From Casuarius casuarius (lineage: Eukaryota; Chordata; Aves; Casuariiformes; Casuariidae), in the NCBI GenBank assembly GCA_003342895.1, contig PTFA01000306.1, positions 257,011 to 321,010 of the forward strand: 64,000 nucleotides of DNA, written 5' to 3'. The stretch's first letter is position 1, and every line of letters begins with the position of its first letter. The notes beneath the pieces were generated by a model. It had not been told where the DNA came from. It was given only the letters and a program-made list of their open reading frames with translations, and did not search any database. The position numbers and the translations under genes were made by a program. Shown here one piece after another: positions 36,721 to 49,218 of this stretch.

Positions 36721-37210
36721 GTGCCCTGAGTGCTTCCCCCCCATCCTGGGAGTTTGGTTGCCTGTGATCAGGGCCAACTGACATAAGTTGGTACACTTAT
36801 GTAAGTACCAAGGCTGGTACAAATGTCCAGCCTTGAAGAGAGCTCTTAGGAAACCTCAGTGTCGTCACCCTGCAAAGGCTTTCAAGCTGCAGCTCCCTCA
36901 TTCCCTGTCTGACCTGTGTTGCAGCTATGCCTATGTCTGGCCACATACCTGTTGATTCAGACCCTGACTGTGACCCAGGGACTTGATTTCCTCACTTGAC
37001 CTGCCTCATCACTATAGACTTGCCTGAGGATCTGGGCTGTGTCTGACCCTGGTTACTGTCATTGGACCTGTTCACCCTGCTCTGGGTGAATTTGGGTCTC
37101 CTCTTGGTAAGGCCTCTGCCTTGTCCTGCCTTGCTCTCATGCTCAGCTCCCAGCTCCCCTTCGCCTGTGGAGAAGCCTGCCTGTGCTGCTCCCTGACATC
37201 AAGAATGAGT
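36721..37210. repeat. C/T-rich tract of recurring CTGACCTG-like words
   Basis: From about 36896 the words GACCTG, CTGAC, TGTGACCC and CCTG recur at irregular spacing to about 37130, with a strong excess of C and T over G and A. It looks like a decayed minisatellite or part of an unrecognised repeat. The only frame, 37121-37366 on plus, is random-looking. The left part holds the two hairpins at 36781-36835. Confidence 0.35.
36781..36835. repeat. Two adjacent perfect hairpins
   Basis: ACATAAG at 36781-36787 pairs with CTTATGT at 36796-36802 across an 8-base loop. Seven bases later CAAGGCTGG at 36809-36817 pairs with CCAGCCTTG at 36827-36835 across a 9-base loop. Both stems are perfect. They may mark the end of a repeat element or simply be local inverted duplications. 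Confidence 0.7.
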
Positions 37211-38689
37211 TTTCCTGAGAAGACCAAATTAGATATTGTGCACAGGGGTTTTTTCCCACCGTTCTCTCAGTATCAATATATGGGTGGTGACCTAAATGTC
37301 AGAAGTCTCAGCAGTAGAAGATCACTGATAATCATGATGGACAAGAGACAGCTCTCAGCAGTATAAGCCAGTTTATGGCATCTTAAACGATACCTGAAGA
37401 CTTGTATGCAGCTGAACAGATTTGTCTGACAAATTAAAGAATGTCAAGCTTTGAAAAAAGGCAGATGCAGAGGTTTAGATGTACAGACTTAATGGAGCAG
37501 ATCTCTCATTTCATCATCCCCAGCTATCAGTTATAGCAAATTCCCTGTGTCTGTGCACTGGACAGAGAGTGTGCTTGGTTTTACATATATAACATACAAA
37601 TAAGTAAAATTTCCTGTCATATCAAGTTTGTAAAGTGTTTATATCATGCTTTGCTTGTCTATCCTGTGCCAAAATATCTAGAGTTTAGTTTTGGTTCAGC
37701 AAGACAATGTGGCATTGTGCATGAAGGTTTCCATGGACTTCAATAACGCCATTTGTATGCTTGAAATTATACATATGCATAAGCAGCTTATTAAAAGACG
37801 GCATTAAAAATTGAATTATTGCATTCAAAGACAATCCTAGGAATGTTAAATTGTAAATCTGTAAAGAGAAAGTCAAGCCCTTCCTAACTACCAAATCTAC
37901 CATGCCAGCTCAGCAACCTTTCCAGCAATTGTGTTCCAGCAACATGAGGTTCTTGTTTTTGCTGGAACAAATATGCCAGACCCATGGAAAAATGCCTGAA
38001 TCTTCTCTAAACAGAAAGATAAAGTGTAATGATAACAAGTACTTCCAGTCTCCTTTTCTATATATTTAAATTTTAGGACATTAATGCTATTTAGAAGGAA
38101 AAAAGAAAAAAAACAAAAACAAAAGAGTTAAATGAAAGATCTGGTCTGTTACCACTAAGACCATAAGTGTATTTGGCTTTAGAACATTTGGCTAGTGTAT
38201 GCATAATTACATACATTTGCATGCAAGCATGTGCATAACGTATGGATGAGATTATAGAGTTCTAAAAATGCTAGTATTAGCAATCTGGTAATAGAAAATG
38301 TACTTTTCCTAGACTAATATTGTTGACCTGTCACAAAACTTGGATGTAGATAAATCCTAACATTGCAGGCCTGATTCAGGATTCTGCTAAACTGAGGGAA
38401 ATAGGACAGATGCAATCAGATAACTCCCAGCTTTGCATGGGCTTTCTTCCTCCTCAGGGATATAAGCAATCCTTTTGCTCTTGATCTCTACTAGAAAGCT
38501 AAAAGACTGAAGCAATCTCATTTTGAAGAAGCAGGCAACTCAGATGAATTTAATCAATTGAATTGGTTTATAGCAGGATAGTAACACCTTTTCCAGAGGG
38601 TCTTTCCAAGGACAAACAAAGCAATTCACATTTGGCTCAATAACATTCACTTACATAGCAGGAAAGAATAATTACTCTATTGCAGGAAT
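37211..38689. other. AT-rich non-coding DNA, no gene seen
   Basis: This holds a short family B-like piece at 37725-37757 and an octamer-like cluster at 38198-38245 (GCATAATTAC, ATTTGCATGC). A loose match to old-repeat words (GGCCTGATTCAGG) occurs near 38369. No gene was seen. Confidence 0.5.
37725..37757. repeat. Family B foldback repeat fragment
   Basis: GGTTTCCATGGACTTCAATA followed by GCCATTTGTAT resembles the family B right half. Only about 33 bases are recognisable. Confidence 0.28.
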
Positions 38690-38776
38690 GAGGGGTGAAA
38701 TTTAATAGCTTGAGTTATTTTGTAGGTCAGATAAGATGATCATAGTAGTTCTTTTTGACCTTAAAATCTATGAATA
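38690..38776 (+). mobile_element. CR1 LINE 3' end, old copy
   Basis: AGGTCAGATAAGATGATCAT, then AGTAGTTCTTTTTGACC, then TTAAAATCTATGAATATATG, match the 3' end I know for reptile-type CR1 elements (GTCAGACTAGATGATCA...CTTCTGACCTTAAAGTCTATGA). The right end is the true element end, since CR1 has no poly(A) tail and finishes in short ATCTATG-type repeats. The left side (GAGGGGTGAAATTTAATAGC) fades into unrecognised DNA, consistent with 5' truncation. This is the clearest transposon in the window and points to a sauropsid genome. Confidence 0.72.
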
Positions 38777-41700
38777 TATGCTTTAAGCTGTAGAGACTCC
38801 TCTAGTTTTTATATATGGACTAAAAGCTGAACATTGTTCAAGAAGATTAGAAACGTTTTTGTTTTTTCCTCCCAAATAAAGACATGGTAGGAGGCAGACT
38901 CTCAGATTTCCTCCCTTCCCTCTTTTTAATTCTTCCCCATATTCATTTCAGACAAAGTGTCAACTCTTTCTTTATCCCCTCAGGTTAAACATGATTTTAA
39001 AGGGCTTCTACCCTCTTTGACTGAATTGTTTTTTATTAGACTTAGGAGTCACATCTAATGAATGCAAGTATGCACCGTCCAGTGGTCTTCGCAGGGCATA
39101 CTGTATGGCAGAAAGTAATGACTATGAAGCACTAAGCAGTATTTCATAGGCTTACTTCAGATTAGTAAAATAACAAAGCAGTGCTGAATTATGCAGTTTG
39201 ATTACTTATGAAATTGGGTGAAAGGAATGCTTTTCATTCCCCTGACAATACTTAAAGAGCTAATCATAAATGGTGAAGAGCCGACTGTCGTGTTCTTTCA
39301 CTCCTGTGAACACTTAGTGCCTCCTAATTTCTGTGAATAGTGAAAAAACAAGTATAGACAATGGCCAGATTATATTTAATTTCATGGAGTAGCTTTCCAT
39401 CTCAAACTGTCTGCTGCCTTCCAAAGAGTGTAATTTGCTAAAAATATCAAAAAAATCAAATGTAAAAATAGGGTCACCTGGTGGTCAGATATATCTTTGT
39501 GCTCAGAACAACCAATTCTTGTTCTGTGAAATGCCATACTTTTTAAGTGCTGTGATTCAAGGAAAGCACTTATCTCTACCTAACCACCATTCCTCTCCAC
39601 AGCCTCCTGTCATTCATACTCAGTAATTTTATGATTGATTTTGGGACAATTTGTTTCTGCGAGCAAAGTGTTTTTGAGCAAGCAACACAGTTTCTTGATT
39701 GTCTATAAGGTAATTAATTCCTGTAAATTGTCAAGAAGTATGAGACTAAGAAGAAAAGGATGCATGTGAAAGGTAAGGTCCACAGTTTCCTCTATTCTAA
39801 CTTCACATGTTCTTTTCCATAGAAAAAAATATAATTTGGGGGAAATTTAGAAAGAGAAATTAAATGACTCATTGGTTTACCAAATCCTGATTTGACTTCA
39901 CTTCTGCTTGGCTCACTTTCTTACATAACTGCTGTCCCATATGTCCTTTGCCCTATCATATTAATATGTATATGTATATGAAGTTATCGCCAAAATATCA
40001 TGGTTCTTTTGATGAAAATTGCTGACATAGCTAGCAGTGTGATTAGAATCCAGATGGATCCTTTGCCTTAGGGTGATTATCAGCTCTGAGTGAAGATAAA
40101 CCAACACTTCTCCAATGCCTGCCATATTAACCTTTGTATAACCAAATATGAACATAGAAACCCATAAAACCAATAGTTCCAGTAGTTCTAGGAGGCAGAC
40201 ATGCAAAAATGCATCATTGGTGAACACCACTCAGCCATAAGTGAAATATAAGTCAAATGTGATAAGAATGTAAGCATACCAAAAGGAGGACAGGATCATA
40301 AAACAGTAACAGAAAGAATATAGTATTTTAATTTCACTTGGCCTGTGCTAAATATGGTAACAACTATTACCTCCAAACTTCACAACATTATCATCGTAAC
40401 TGATATTATGTATAAAAAAGAGAGATCGAAAGAATCAGTAAGTAACTTTCTCAGGGAATGCCTGACTCCACTAAAAAGTGATGTCTTGGGAAGTTTCACA
40501 CTTCTTTTCAAACAGCACGAGGATTTATCCCAATCACTAGTAGCTGTAGATAACATTTTTCTAAATGAAAACACTATAGAAGCTAGAAATGTTGCCATCT
40601 TCGCTACAATGAAATAGTGTTGTATTTTTGTCACATTTTGCCTTTAGGTTAAAAAGTCCTCCACTTTTATCAGCATAAAAACTAATTTTACAGGCCCAAA
40701 TTAGCAGTATTATAAAGGCATCTACAAAATCCCGTATAAACAATACTGAATCAGAAAAGTTTTGAACGAGAAATAATTATTTCTATGAAAAAATGTGCAA
40801 CTCACCACCATTACAGCTGGCTCATGAAGGCCTATTATTTGTGGAGCAGAAAGAAAATGTCTACGTATTTTCTGCTAAAACCTTCTGTCCCATAAGGGCA
40901 ACAAACTCACTCCTTACCCTGTTAAATATGATAAGCAGTATAATTTTTCAACAATTATAACTGACTGCAAATGCCTGTGAAATCCTTATTCATCTCTACC
41001 TCAGCAGACACCCTGAATCCTTACAACAGAATTGGTTGCCTTTTAGAATAATAGTTTGCAGCTAGCTCTAGATTAGCTTCTTTCCATTTTTGTTCCCTCC
41101 CTCCTTTCCCCTTTCCACTTTTCCGGTCTCAAGCCAGCTCATCATTAAAGTACCAAGGACTTTTTCAAATGTCTTTACTCATTTTCTGTTTCCCTCTGTG
41201 GATTTTCCTCTTCAGATTGCACTGTTGTATTGTCCACTAATATAAATTTATAAGAATTTGGGAGAACCTAGACTGTATTTATTTTTGGAAGTTTGGATCT
41301 CTTTAGCACTTAAAGTGCTACATAATTTTCTTTCCTATGTGATGTTCAAGGGTGATGACTAATGGTCATAGATTCTGATGTTTTTTTCCATATGTAGGTT
41401 TCTGAGTTGAATCTGGATGTAGTTCTGCTATATTATTTTTTGGATAAAAACTTCTTTTGGATGCAACTTCATTGAAATTAATGCTGAAACTAGAGGCAGT
41501 GGACATTTAAAAATGCTGTACAGCTCAACACAGAAAGCAGAGAAGGACTAGTACAAAGAAATGATATGCAATTAAAACTGAAAAACATTTTTATCCTGAT
41601 TTCAGTGAGCTGAAATACTTACAATTCTTGGAAGAGAGTTGTGGGATTTTAACATGCATAAGAAATTTATTGAGTGCATCACAACCTACTGGAGCGTTAG

Positions 41701-43459
41701 TTTACCAGTTAATTCAAGCATAAGGCTGCCACTTATCGAAACAGCTTCCCATCTATTTTTTATCATTTGTACAGAATGCAAAACAAATTTTCTGGCATTA
41801 AGAACATCTTAAGAAATGTCTTCTTTTCAAATGAAGAAGTTGCACTCATATGCAATTCACCCAAGAAAATAATGCACCTAGTGTTAGAAGGCACCTATTT
41901 TTAGCCCTTGCCAAGCAGTCCTGAATCTTGCTATTGAAATAAGCTTTCAGTCATGAATTATTGACCATAACATAGAATTTCCATTTCAGAGGTCTTTGTC
42001 TTCTTGATTTTCAGAGTTGGTGGAAAAAAAGGTAGGGGCATGGAATACTATTTTGGTGTATAGCTTTTCCTGGAACATGTCTTAATAGAGTTCAGATTCT
42101 TTACCAAACAACAGAACCAGTCACAGTCTTGCTTGCTATGTAGTAAGTGATAAGAAACTTCATAAAATTAAAATAAAAAGAAAGATAAATTAAATCTGAA
42201 CCGGATGGATTGCATCAAATATGTACTGCACTGTTCTGAGAGTCTGAAGTTCAAGCAAAGTTCAATGGCATACTGCTTCATGGAGGAAAAACATGGGCCT
42301 GGAATCATGCTTGCATTAGTTGAAACCTATCAGAGGTATCTTCTAGCTTCTAAACAAATGTTATTTTATATATGTACCATACTAAAAGCACGGGCATTGG
42401 ATATGAGTTTTACAGCCTGTTGAGAGCATTCAACTCCTCCACAAGAATTGAAGACACGTGAAGATAATTCTAAGAAGAAAGCTTTTCAGACCAAAATGTC
42501 TTCAAGGAAGACTTTGGTAGACAAACAATCTTTTGTGCATAGTATAAATAGTGGCTTCAGGTTCATATAATTAAAATCCATATCACGTACTAAGCTCAAC
42601 TGACATTGTACATATTAATTTGTTTTATAAAATGTTAAGAAAACTCTAAGTAGTTCAGACTAGCCTGCTTAAATAACTTTTTGATAATTTATTTAGAGAT
42701 TACCATCTTCATCATACAATCAAACAGAATAAATAGTATTTAACATATAAAAATTAAGTTTTATAAACTTGTTTCACCTGGCTTCTGAGAATTTACCTTA
42801 AATGTATCAATAGATCTTGAGTGTTAAATACAGTGCAAAAACCTATGATAGGCCTCAAAAAATCTGAGAACCACCTGCAAGTCTTTGACTAAAGAGATAT
42901 TGCTGTAAATGTTTCAGTGATGGACTGCCAAGTATTTGGTACTTACCTTGTAATCAGCTACTCTCTCTCCTTCTGTCCTAGAAAAAAAAAGGAAAGAAAA
43001 CATTCAGCATCAAATTTTGAATAAACCATGAAGCTTGTAATAATTTTCACTTCTGTAACATTTAGAACAGGCTCTGCTTCATTTCATCACCAGTTGTGGC
43101 TGATGAATCCAAATTCCCTGCTGCAGCTTCAGGGAGAGGAATCAAAACCTTATCTGAATGGTGTAGAATTGCCCTTCACTAAAGCAGGCAATCTTCTTCT
43201 ATGGTAATTAATGAACACTCCTCTCATCCAGGGCTGCCAGAGGGATTTTGTTTAGAGAAAAAAAAAATTGCAATTTATTGCAGTCTCTTCATCCTCCCTT
43301 CTGGCTGCCAATTCCTCTTTTCAGACATGCTCAGCAGTCCCTGGTTCACTCTATTTTCATTGTTCCGCGAATATATGGATGATGTCTTTAAGTGAAGCCT
43401 TTGAGATGAGGAAGGTTAGTCACAGTTTCTATCCCTCTGCAAGGTGTTAGAAAGCCTGC
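38777..43459. other. AT-rich non-coding DNA, no gene seen
   Basis: The CTCF-like site at 39473 lies here. A plus frame at 40345-40617 (90 codons) gives a plausible-looking soluble peptide but has no exon-like ends and matches nothing I know. No other repeat was recognised. Confidence 0.5.
39473..39484 (-). promoter_or_regulatory. CTCF-like core, one mismatch
   Basis: GTCACCTGGTGG on plus reads CCACCAGGTGAC on minus. It fits the CTCF core CCASYAGRKGGC at eleven of twelve positions. With the plus-strand match at 24133 it forms a convergent pair about 15 kb apart, the orientation typical of loop anchors. The match alone is weak. Confidence 0.25.
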
Positions 43460-46400
43460 TCACAAGATGAACTCAAGCAGATAAGGAATAGTAAGTGGAA
43501 GAAACTGAGTGAAGTCTGTTGATGAAAAAAGATCAATAAGTAACAGGGAATGACAGTTGGCAGAGGTGAGAAAGAGATCAGGAACTCCAAGAACCTGGAA
43601 GGAAAAAAAGATCATAGTCTGACATAGCAACTGGGAGAACTCTGGAGAACTTCTATCAGGATTCCTGGCATATCTTCCAATGACAAATATATTCCAGTCA
43701 ATATAAGAATTGCTCAAATTTCCACCTAATGTAGAAGTAGCTATATAACCAGGCAAAATGATTTAATGCCTTTTTTAAAAACTATTTGTCTGTCTGTCAT
43801 ATGCATGTTTATACCATGTGAACGTATGCATGTATTCAACACTCAAGATCTATTGTTGCTCTTTCTAGGATGATTTTTCTTTAAAGGTCACATTTTAACT
43901 TTGTAGTGGTTTACATGTGTAATGTTCTAGTATTTTGATGACATAAGGTCAGATTGGATTCTGTCCCAATGATTAGAAATAGAGAAAGTATAAATTGTTA
44001 AGGCATATCAAAATCAAAGTGGGCTACATTTTTCTAAGTCAAATTTAGAACAAAATTTTGATGAAAAAGAAAAAGGTTAAAGGAAAATATAACGTCAACA
44101 TTTTTTACCTGAAATAGTTTATTTCAAGCTTTTTGTTTTCAAATTTCATTTTTGTTTCAGAACTGATCTAGTACTCAGAAAGACTAAAAACGGTATAAAC
44201 ATAACATTCATAATTTAAATTTATAAATATTTGTAATATTTCACTAAAAATAGGAATGCATATATTTCTAATGAAAAACTCTTTTACCCAAACTGGTTGC
44301 ATTCCTGAGAGAAGAAAATACAAATACGTCAAAACTATATTTGGAGCAAAAATGTTTGTTTCAAGAGGTGGTAGAAGTTTAAATATTGCTTGGTGTGAAA
44401 CTTGTAAATTTAAGAAAAAATATATAATGTATAAATAAATATTTATGAATACTTCTATGGGGGAAAAAAAAGAAAAGAATATTTACAAAAACACATGACT
44501 CTCATTGATTTTCAAAATCTCTTTCCTCAGTGGAAAGAATCGCTGAGGATCAGAAAAAATAATAACTGTGATGGCCTTAGATTTAAACTGGCTTTTTTTC
44601 CAGTTCCTGTTGTTGGCTGGGTCAATATATTTATGCCTGAGAACTGTATTCAACTGTTTGAGGACAGGTTATTCTTTTTGTGGTAAAACCATCTGGCCAT
44701 CCATCATTATGTCAGCCCTTGGCTTTACTCAGCTGGTGACTATTTTCTTTCCTTGTTCAGGAGAGTGAGTTGACCCATTCTAATATGGTTTCAAGGGAAT
44801 CCATCAGCTGTTTTCTTTGTTGTATTATTAATGGGGTCTATAAGAGTTTTTTATTGAAGAGCTGAGTCTTCACCTACTGAATGGCTAGACATTCACTGGC
44901 TTTTCTGGATGCAAGAGTGAGTTTTGCGTACTTTTCTGTGCTTATCCATATTTTTATTATCCATTCATGATCTTGTTTATTGTCACACTGACTTAAGAAA
45001 ATGTGTTTATAATGAAGAATTCTGCTTATTGAGCTCAGTATGAATTTTACTCATGACTTCAATTTGAATAGGACGTTTCTGTGTGCTGATTTACTATTTT
45101 TACTTGCTTTAGGTTAAAACAAAGTGATTTACAGAAGTGATAAACTTGTTACAGCTACAGGATTGCCTCATTACATGGTACTGCTCTGTGGCAATGTTAT
45201 CAAAAGTGCTTTCAGCAAATTCCACCTTTTCAAGATTATTATTTGAATAAAAATAGTTCTACTGGCACATTCTCTGGGTTAGTTCAGTATTTACAACATT
45301 TATGCTGTCAGCTTTCTATATCTATCTATACTCTCAGTTCATCAAAGAGATGAAATATGTTGAGGCCTTTTAAAAATAGCTCAGCAAAATACCTGAAATT
45401 TTCAGTTTGGAGGGGTGAAAGTTACCTCTTGTTTTGATTCATATGGTGTTTCCTATCTTGGACCTTGGCTTCAACTTCCCCACCTTAAACAAACACAAAA
45501 GCCGCAAATGAAATTCCCTGCAAATCATCAAATTTTGCCTTTATAAAAAAAAAAATGTTAAACTTGCTGCTTTCCTTTAAGGGACAGGAGTTAATATATT
45601 TTTATGGTATAAATTGGTCTATGTTAACTTCATTGTTGGTGCTGAAATAGAAATTTTACCTAACTGCATCTCTAAGAAAAGTAGCTGGGGAATGGGGGGA
45701 ATGGGAAATTAACTTTTGACAAAATCTTGTGTCTGAATTTCATTACAGCTTTACACAATGCCAAAAACCACAACACTAAATTTAAAACCCCCAAATTTGG
45801 AAGGCAGGTAATTTCAGCCCAGACCAACATTTTGCAATTCTGATCTACTCTAAAACCAGATTACCTATCAGGTATTAATGAAAAATGATACTGATAAATT
45901 TTCTATCTCACATGTTTTGCCATTTCCTTTCAAAACACTTCCACAAAGTTTTACTGGAATAAAAGTGAAATTTTGTGCCATGCATATAAAGGAGAAGAAA
46001 ATAAACGAGGTTTTCCAGCACTGAAAAATACTGGGAAGGATAGAAAAGAAAGTTTTCCATCGCTGAAAGAGGAGTAAAACATAAGACATGCATAATGCAA
46101 TTATGTTGCATGTGTTTGGTATCCAGATCCTCAGTGAATACCAAACTGCTTTTTAATAAAACATGCATCTCTACTAGTCATCACCAGTTGTTGTCATTTC
46201 ACACTTCAATCTTTGGTTGTATATGTCTCTTGATATAATTGACCATTATTCCATTCAAAGGCTTCAGCAAAGACAATTATACTTGCTTCTTGTTTTAACT
46301 GTGCCACCCCTTTTCTTCTGTACCTCTTGGATGCTATTTTGTTATCATACCAAACAATTTCTCTTTACTTTTCAAAGCCCTTAATGATCAATTTTCAGCC

Positions 46401-46710
46401 TCTGTATCATCTCCCATTATATTAAGTTGCTGGCTTTCATGTGCTTCTGCTGTGATTCCAGCCATCATTACTGAGTAAAGATTTTCATCCTGTATTTTTG
46501 GACTTTCACCTCTGTGTTCCTTTATAGATGAGAAGATCTTATAAACAGCCACCAAGCCACCTCATTATCTGTCAAGTCCTAGGGTCTGGTGCGGTAAGAC
46601 CATGAGCTGTCAGGCTGACTGTCATTACCCAGCCTGTACCGTCTTCTCTCGGTAATCACCCACTGCCCATTTCGGCAAACTTGAGGATGCAAGCCTGATG
46701 GCTCAAGAAT
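43460..46710. other. AT-rich non-coding DNA, no gene seen
   Basis: A 98-codon minus frame at 43460-43756 contains an internal acceptor-like site (TTTTTTTCCTTCCAG, ending at 43595), but its peptide is unconvincing. No repeat was recognised. Confidence 0.5.
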
Positions 46711-46740
46711 TCTTTTTTTTCTTTTTTTTCTTTTTTTTTA
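46711..46740. repeat. T-rich tract broken by C residues
   Basis: Three runs of eight or nine T residues are separated by single C residues. Low complexity. Confidence 0.85.
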
Positions 46741-47741
46741 ATTCTGTGCTTTGTACAACCTCTAACCCAATGGAACCTCTGAGAAAGAATTGCAGGGGCT
46801 ACTGGGACTCAAATATAGGAATGAGAATAGTCATTTTGGAATTCATTACTCAGTGATTATCCAATCAATACTAACACTGTTAAATCATTGACCACTAATT
46901 TTCCGCATTTAAGATGCTCAATAACTAGCCTTGGTATTAAGGCAGCTAATTTTTGTTTTTAACAGTTATGATTTTCTTAAGGTTGCAGGACATTATGGCA
47001 AGCATCAAATGCTTTTAAAAAATTATTCAAACATTGTCTTGTGTGACATCAATAGCTTCTTTAAAAACTATCACTTGTTTTGCATGTTCTCAAATGAGTA
47101 TTCTTGGGCGACTGTGCATGAGACTTCTACTTGGTGTTACACTTAAGTCAGCTTGCACTGTTTGTACCTACAGTTTGAATCTTCTACACTGTGACATGAA
47201 ATGTAAGTCCAAGCTTTAGCATTGAAAATGAACAGTTTGGTCTGGTTACATTCTGGATTCTGGTGTAAATTTCATTCACATGAACTGTGGCTTAGCTACT
47301 TGGTATTCACTAGCTTCTTGGTATCTCCACTTGCCATTACAAAAAGCAGGTATATCTCACAGAAAATAGTTGAAATTTAATGGAAACTACATTTGAATCC
47401 ATGAAAATGTCTCAATTATCATGCCTTGAAACCAATCTCTCTTTTTCTCCCTCCTACTTCAAAAGACATCAGACATCCCAAGAAAATAAAAGCATTAGCA
47501 CCAGAGTAGGTTGATGTCACTCAGTCCTGGAATAGGATAAGGATAATCTGGGGAATTGACATGTTTGAATCCCCTCAAGCAGAGGCGGGGTCTGAACCTG
47601 TTTCTCTCACAGATTAACTTTCGGATTAAAAAGAGTTCATCCCTCCGGTTTGTTTGTGAATCCTGCTTTTGCTTGTCCTTGTCTGCCTTTACAAGAGTTT
47701 AAAAACTTAATATCTCCAAAATGTCAATACACTTTGTTGAC
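46741..47741. other. AT-rich non-coding DNA, no gene seen
   Basis: Two overlapping short plus frames (46931-47146, 47034-47219) look random. Nothing else was recognised. Confidence 0.55.
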
Positions 47742-47772
47742 GAAATGTCAAAATGAACTGTTTTGACATTTC
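47742..47772. repeat. Perfect 12-bp hairpin with 7-base loop
   Basis: GAAATGTCAAAA at 47742-47753 is the exact reverse complement of TTTTGACATTTC at 47761-47772, with loop TGAACTG. The same word, AAATGTCAA, occurs a third time at 47719-47727. Weak outer pairing exists between CCAAAAT near 47716 and ATTTTG near 47788. It may be a worn short inverted-repeat element. It is too short to propose as a microRNA precursor without transcript data. Confidence 0.75.
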
Positions 47773-48674
47773 TGTAACACATAAATATTTTGATTTTGCC
47801 AAAACTAGTTGCAAATTCAATCCAAATTTGTGATTAGCTTGGCTGAAACTGCTGACTTGCCAGACACAACTTGCTCAGTTCTATTCGCGACTCTCAGGTC
47901 TTTAACAGCTTTTATAAAATTTCTCTTAGAAACCTAAATGAAAGTCCCTTCTTATGTGGAATCATTTGTTGTTGTTGTTAGTCTTATCATTAGTTAATCA
48001 CATTTTCATCTTAGTTGTCAAAATCTTCATAATGATGTCCCTTGGTTAAACACCTCAAGAATTCACAGTCTGTGGTGTATAAGAGTATTGCAAAGATATA
48101 GTCGCCAATAAAGAATTTATACTTTTTACTCTTTTTTTTCCAAAATTATTTTGTAAGTGCATCTGGAGAAGGTTTTTTAAAAACATCTGTGTTTCCAGTT
48201 TTATTGTTTTTCCTTTGAGTCAAGCTAGTGTGTACCTATACAAACACATAGGTTTTATTCATTATGTATGTGCCTCATGCAAGTATATATAATCCATAAG
48301 AGCAAACACAACCAGTCTATCAACTAGATTGTTAAAATTTTGATGATGTTTCTTTCCCCATTGGATTCAGGCACCAATCTGGTGGGGATTTTTCATAATG
48401 GCACCTCAGAGAAGATTTGGGGCAGTTCTAGAGCTAATCCTCTGATGATATGTACCACTTAAATTTCTTTTCCTGTAAGAGGTTGTAATGAATACCAAAG
48501 AGTTAATTGCTTGTTGTCACACTTTACCTAAGAATCTACCTGTCCACACTGTCATGTATCATGGTTTGAGATTTCATCAGGATAAGGAGCTCTATCTCTC
48601 AGAACCTGTTTGGATAAGAAGAGAAGGCAAGCTAGCTGATGATGATAATCTTTATTTTAATCAAAACAGAAGTT

Positions 48675-48686
48675 GGGGGGGGGGGG
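48675..48686. repeat. Poly(G) tract, G12
   Basis: Twelve uninterrupted G residues in otherwise AT-rich DNA. Confidence 0.9.
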
Positions 48687-49180
48687 CAAAGCCAATTTAA
48701 ATTCCTTGCATTCACTTTAGGATTTTTGAAAACATATAGCTTAAATGTGGAAGTTTTATTGGAATGAATGATGAACAATAGCATATGAAACAGTTGCATT
48801 ACTACTTTATGTTGCCATCATCTTAATCCTCAGTACTATTCATCAGTTTCATTAATTGAGTCTGCAAAAGAAGTGGTAATAAAATGCAGGACAGCTCTGT
48901 AATTCAGTGATGGAGCCCATAAAGTGCTGCAGTTCAGTTTTCAAAAGTCAGGAAAGAATGACAATAGGAATGATAGGCTATGAGGGCTTTGAGACTGAAA
49001 ACTATAAAGTAGGGATGGACATATAAATTGCCCAGCCACTTAGAAAAATCAAATAGAAATAATCAGAGTAACCCAGCAATATGCACTGAGAAAGTGCTCA
49101 TTTTTCATTATTATGCCTCTCTCAATATTACTAGACACTTTTAGTTCTGAATATACATGCAGTTGCTTTGTAGGAGGGAA

Positions 49181-49218
49181 TATAAATATATATATTTTAT
49201 ATATATATGTATACACAC
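49181..49218. repeat. AT-dinucleotide microsatellite
   Basis: Imperfect TA repeats interrupted by TTT, ending in GTATACACACA. Confidence 0.8.

Noticed and set aside
40345..40617. 90-codon plus-strand frame with a plausible soluble peptide
   Set aside because: No splice-like boundaries and no recognised family. The minus strand is similarly open at 40380-40634.
43460..43594. Terminal-exon reading after a strong acceptor on the minus strand
   Set aside because: The 44-residue peptide is unconvincing and no polyadenylation signal follows the stop.
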